A stretch of DNA of 7,473 nt. Origin: JARLFX01 sp036404255. Lineage in GTDB: Bacteria > Acidobacteriota > Terriglobia > Terriglobales > Acidobacteriaceae. The number at the start of each line of letters is the position of its first letter. Within the stretch, counting starts at the first letter, position 1. Location of the stretch: positions 1 through 7,473 of the forward strand of contig DASWOP010000147.1 in the NCBI GenBank assembly GCA_036404255.1. Direction: 5' to 3'. Of this stretch, positions 5,060-7,473 are shown piece after piece. The notes below the pieces were generated by a model. It worked only from the letters and a program-made list of their open reading frames with translations, did no database searches and was not told the DNA's origin. The position numbers and the translations under genes are program-made.

Positions 5060-6649
5060 CTCTTCAAACCTCAGCGCTCCTCGCTCCATCACCGAGTGCT
5101 TGCGGAAGTTCGTATCATCCCGCTTGGGATAGTCATTTCTGTAATGCGCTCCTCGGCTCTCCTGGCGGGCCAGGGCAGACTCCACCATCAGCATCGCGGC
5201 CTGGTGCAGATTGCGTGCCTCAATCGCTCGGCGCGAGTGTCCCCGTGGAATATCGAACGCCATCTCTTCCAGCGCAAGCTGGGCGCGTTCCAGCCCTTGA
5301 AAGCCGCGCAGCAGCCCGGCATGCTTCCACATCAGCGCGCGCAGGTTGGCAATCCACTTCTCCGTCTGCTCCGGCGTATGCGTGGTTGCAGGTGAAGGCA
5401 GCGGCTCGGTGTGCATCGCATCATCCGCCCCGGGATCATCCTGCAGCATGGAATCCGCAGCGGCCGCGCCAAAGACCAGCCCCTCCAGCAGGGAATTGCT
5501 CGCCAGCCGGTTCGCCCCGTGGACGCCCGTGCAGGCCGCCTCTCCCGCGGCGTAGAGCCCAGCGAGCGATGTGCGCCCATGCACATCGGTCAGCACGCCA
5601 CCCATCAGGTAATGCGCCGCCGGACGGATGGGGATAAGGTCCTTCGCCAGCGCCAGATCGTACTTCGCCAGAAACGCCGAGATGCCGGGGAAGCGCTGCG
5701 CCAGATCGATGCCGGTGACGTGGCGCATATCGAGATAGACCGGCAGTTGTTGCTTGCCCGTAGCGGGGATGCCTTCGCGTGTAATAGCGCGTGCCACCAC
5801 ATCACGCGGAGCCAACTCCAGCAGCGGATGATACCTCTGCATAAACCTCTGATGCTGAGAATTGAGCAGATAAGCGCCCTCGCCCCTCAGCGCCTCCGAC
5901 ATCAAAAAGCGCGGCGCACCGGGAAACGCAAACGCTGTTGGATGGAACTGGTAGAACTCCATATCCGCCACGGCTGCACCCGCACGGTACGCCATCGCGA
6001 TGCCATCCCCCGTGGCCACTTCGGGATTGGTGGTGTCAGAGTAGACCTGTCCCGCACCACCAGAAGCCAGCAGCGTCGCCCGCGCATACACATTCCTCAC
6101 CGTGCCATCGCGCTCCAGCAGCGTAACCCCAACCACGCGCCCGTTCTGCACGATCAGGTCGATGCACGTCATCCACTCCGCCAGTGTGATGTTGGGTTGC
6201 TGGTGCGCGTGCCGCAGCAGCGACTCAGCGATCTCGCGCCCGGTAGCGTCTCCATGCGCATGCAGAATGCGTGGCAGCGAGTGCGCTCCTTCGCGTGTGC
6301 GCATCAGCTCGCCGCCCTCGCGGTCAAAGTTCGTGCCCCACTCCAGCAGCTCCCGCACCCGCAGCGGCCCCTGCTCCACCAGTACCGCGGCGGCGGCAGC
6401 GTTCACCAGCCCATCGCCTGCATCCTGCGTATCTTTCAGGTGAAGCGCGATATCTTCCTCGCCGCCCAGCGCCACCGCGATGCCCCCCTGGGCATACGCC
6501 GTGTTGGATTCGGCGAGCTCTTCCTTGGTTACCACGAGAACGCGGCCCTTTGCAGCGAGTGCGATGGCGGCACGAAGACCAGCGATCCCGGCGCCAATCA
6601 CGATGTAGTCAGTGGAGTCTGAAGCGGCTTGCGATACTGCGGTAGACAT
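5036..6649 (-). CDS. nadB: L-aspartate oxidase
   Basis: FAD-dependent enzyme of the first step in bacterial de novo NAD synthesis: L-aspartate is oxidised to iminoaspartate, which NadA (not in the window) condenses to quinolinate in the cytosol. The 537 residues match the family length. The FAD-binding GAGIAG loop is at 19-24 and ESNTAYAQGG at 47-56. The succinate dehydrogenase/fumarate reductase flavoprotein-type active-site motifs follow: TREGAHS (118-124), HAHGDATG (130-137), YQFHPTA (233-239), SEALRGEGA (251-259), AAHYLMGG (344-351), and GEAACTGVHGANRLASNS (369-386) with Arg381. The C-terminal helical domain covers about 430-520 and carries RDDTNFRKHS near its end. The features distinguish it well from SdhA/FrdA, which lack the AspOx-type HGDATG context and are longer. 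The final seven residues (QGLGARG) are encoded by an intergenic-type repeat. The start ATG 6649 precedes the flavin loop by a normal distance but has no clear Shine-Dalgarno. Confidence 0.97.
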   Translation of the reverse strand: MSTAVSQAASDSTDYIVIGAGIAGLRAAIALAAKGRVLVVTKEELAESNTAYAQGGIAVALGGEEDIALHLKDTQDAGDGLVNAAAAAVLVEQGPLRVRELLEWGTNFDREGGELMRTREGAHSLPRILHAHGDATGREIAESLLRHAHQQPNITLAEWMTCIDLIVQNGRVVGVTLLERDGTVRNVYARATLLASGGAGQVYSDTTNPEVATGDGIAMAYRAGAAVADMEFYQFHPTAFAFPGAPRFLMSEALRGEGAYLLNSQHQRFMQRYHPLLELAPRDVVARAITREGIPATGKQQLPVYLDMRHVTGIDLAQRFPGISAFLAKYDLALAKDLIPIRPAAHYLMGGVLTDVHGRTSLAGLYAAGEAACTGVHGANRLASNSLLEGLVFGAAAADSMLQDDPGADDAMHTEPLPSPATTHTPEQTEKWIANLRALMWKHAGLLRGFQGLERAQLALEEMAFDIPRGHSRRAIEARNLHQAAMLMVESALARQESRGAHYRNDYPKRDDTNFRKHSVMERGALRFEEQGLGARG

Positions 6650-6683
6650 AGGCTTAAGGCTACCACCGCCGAACAGTGCAGGG

Positions 6684-6894
6684 AGTCAGCAAGTCAGTCG
6701 GGCCACAAGTCAGCACACTAACAAGAGACAGCTAGTCCACAAGATAGCGAGTCAGCAAGTCGGCGAAAAACAAATCCGCACGTCAGCAAGACAGCAGACA
6801 GCAAGTTAGCGAAAACAAGTCCGCACGCCAGCAAGTCAGCAGACAGCACGCCAGCAGACAGCAAGTCAGCAAGTTGGAGAAAAACAGATCCGCA
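6684..6894. repeat. Degenerate AGCAAGT tandem array
   Basis: AGCAAGT occurs exactly at 6688, 6754, 6800, 6830, 6860 and 6868, with AGCAAGA at 6785, mixed with AGCAGAC and GTCAGCA words. Three copies extend into a longer unit, followed by a GCGAAAAACA-like stretch and then TCCGCA (6754-6780, 6800-6825, 6868-6894). The composition is A/G/C-rich with few T on the plus strand. It begins about 35 bases upstream of the nadB start codon, so it probably overlaps that gene's promoter region. Confidence 0.75.
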
Positions 6895-6960
6895 AGAAGC
6901 GGGGAGTAGCCTGTTTTGCTTTTTAGATTAAGCTCTGGGCTTTTGCTTTTCGGGATTAAG

Positions 6961-7039
6961 CCCCCGGCTTCAGCCGGGGGGAGTGCAGGCTTTAGCCTGC
7001 ACGGCAAGCTGCATAGATTGGAAGAGGGGCTTTAGCCCC
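6961..7039. repeat. REP-like cluster of three GGC-TTYA-GCC hairpins
   Basis: Three perfect hairpins follow one another, each with a four-base loop: CCCCCGGC-TTCA-GCCGGGGG (6961-6980), GTGCAGGC-TTTA-GCCTGCAC (6983-7002) and GGGGC-TTTA-GCCCC (7026-7039). The loop and its three flanking base pairs are conserved while the outer stems differ but still pair, the mark of a structured repeat family. Such GGCTTTAGCC elements are dispersed between genes in many bacteria and resemble REP/BIME elements. No RAYT transposase is in the window. Confidence 0.75.
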
Positions 7040-7071
7040 GGATGGTTCCGCTGCCACGCTCCGGGTGGACA

Positions 7072-7107
7072 GACAACAGCTGAAAACTGACAACTAGCAA
7101 CTAAAAA
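7072..7107. repeat. Degenerate CAACT/AAAACT repeat before aroB
   Basis: A short A-rich stretch contains CAAC, AAAACTGA, CAACTAG and CAACTAAAA in close succession, an irregular 7-9 base period. It ends 25 bases before the aroB start and probably overlaps its promoter. It may be simple low-complexity sequence. Confidence 0.4.
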
Positions 7108-7132
7108 CCGCCCTTACGATACGATTGAACAC

Positions 7133-7473
7133 GTGCCCACGATTACCGTAAAAACCCCGACTGCGAACTATCCCGTGATGATTGGCCGGGGCCTGCTGAA
7201 AAATTTCGCCACGCGCTGCGCCGCTTTCACCGGCAAAAAACTCCCCCGTGTCTTCGTCGTGACCTCGCCCGCCATCTGGGGCCTGTGGGGCAAGCAGCTC
7301 ACAGCCTCGTTCAAAGAAAAGCCAACCGTGCTCTTCATCCCCGCGGGCGAAACGCACAAGCGCCTGCGCACCATGGAGCGCCTCTGCGAAGAGCTCGCCG
7401 CCGCCGGTGCCGACCGCGACTCCCTGCTCATCGCCTTTGGCGGAGGCATCGTAGGCGATGTCACCGGTTTCCT
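7133..7473 (+). CDS. aroB: 3-dehydroquinate synthase, N-terminal part (3' end outside window)
   Basis: Step 2 of the shikimate pathway: NAD- and metal-dependent cyclisation of DAHP to 3-dehydroquinate, in the cytosol. The first 113 residues are visible. They show the usual N-terminal strand and loop (TITVKTPTANYPVMIGRGLL), VFVVTSPAIW, the FIPAGETHK segment (about 74-82) and the NAD-binding GGGIVGDVTGF motif near 102-112, just before the right edge. Metal ligands lie further on and cannot be checked. The GTG at 7133 is chosen because the frame is closed by a TGA at 7088 with no other ATG, GTG or TTG between; ATG 7178 would delete a conserved N-terminal strand. No Shine-Dalgarno precedes the GTG, so translation may be leaderless or use another recognition mode. 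Its product is the substrate of the dehydratase half of aroDE in this window, but the two genes cannot share a transcript. Confidence 0.95.
   Translation, partial: MPTITVKTPTANYPVMIGRGLLKNFATRCAAFTGKKLPRVFVVTSPAIWGLWGKQLTASFKEKPTVLFIPAGETHKRLRTMERLCEELAAAGADRDSLLIAFGGGIVGDVTGF

Larger units (their letters stand above)
6650..7132. other. Repeat-filled divergent gap between nadB and aroB
   Basis: No gene is seen. About two thirds of this gap is three unlike repeat blocks (6684-6894, 6961-7039, 7072-7107), listed separately. The promoters of both nadB (leftward) and aroB (rightward) must lie in it, within or right beside the repeats. I found no clear -35/-10 pair for either gene. The remaining unique pieces are 6650-6683, 6895-6960 and 7040-7071. 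Confidence 0.6.

Noticed and set aside
5411..6622. Long plus-strand open frame (403 codons) opposite nadB
   Set aside because: Antisense to well-conserved NadB; low-complexity basic translation with no recognisable motif.
6684..6894. CRISPR array
   Set aside because: Repeat words are only about 7 bases, irregularly spaced, with no unique spacers of constant length and no cas genes.
6783..7007. Minus-strand Cys/Leu-rich frame of 74 codons (CCLLACCLLTC)
   Set aside because: The pattern comes from translating the AGCAAGT array and the REP hairpins; the periodic Cys are repeat artefacts.

Overview
The window is GC-rich chromosomal DNA with mostly housekeeping genes. It probably comes from an acidobacterium of the Terriglobia type (Terriglobus, Granulicella, Edaphobacter and relatives). 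This placement is an inference from three things: the fused shikimate enzyme (type I 3-dehydroquinate dehydratase joined to shikimate dehydrogenase), the style of the intergenic repeats (a CATTCTGAGCG...AGAATC hairpin, GGC-TTYA-GCC hairpins, AGCAAGT arrays), and weak or absent Shine-Dalgarno sequences. No database search was possible.

Layout, left to right. (1) 1-521, minus: the N-terminal 173 residues of a GAF-domain signalling protein that runs off the left edge. (2) 522-839: its upstream region, then a clear rho-independent terminator belonging to the next gene. (3) 840-2606, minus: bifunctional aroDE with an unusual C-terminal Lys/Ala/Pro tail. (4) 2607-3090: a divergent intergenic region holding a possible aroDE promoter, a CTGTCCC direct repeat, three GTTAC motifs exactly 10 bp apart, and a hairpin that masks a strong Shine-Dalgarno of a possible 29-residue membrane peptide. 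(5) 3091-4893, plus: a membrane-bound GGDEF-EAL protein with a degenerate GADEF site and an intact EAL site. (6) 4894-5035: a convergent gap with a repeat-type hairpin. (7) 5036-6649, minus: nadB, L-aspartate oxidase. (8) 6650-7132: a divergent gap made almost entirely of repeats. (9) 7133 to the right edge, plus: the start of aroB, 3-dehydroquinate synthase.

Functionally, aroB and aroDE cover steps 2, 3 and 4 of chorismate synthesis. They lie on opposite strands about 4.5 kb apart, so they are neighbours rather than an operon. nadB makes iminoaspartate for NAD synthesis; no nadA or nadC is visible. The two signalling genes (GAF protein; c-di-GMP protein) are not obviously linked to the biosynthetic genes. 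I see no mobile element, CRISPR array, tRNA or rRNA. The items most worth a second look are the aroDE tail and the leader region of the c-di-GMP gene. I do not see convincing evidence for a large new multi-gene system.
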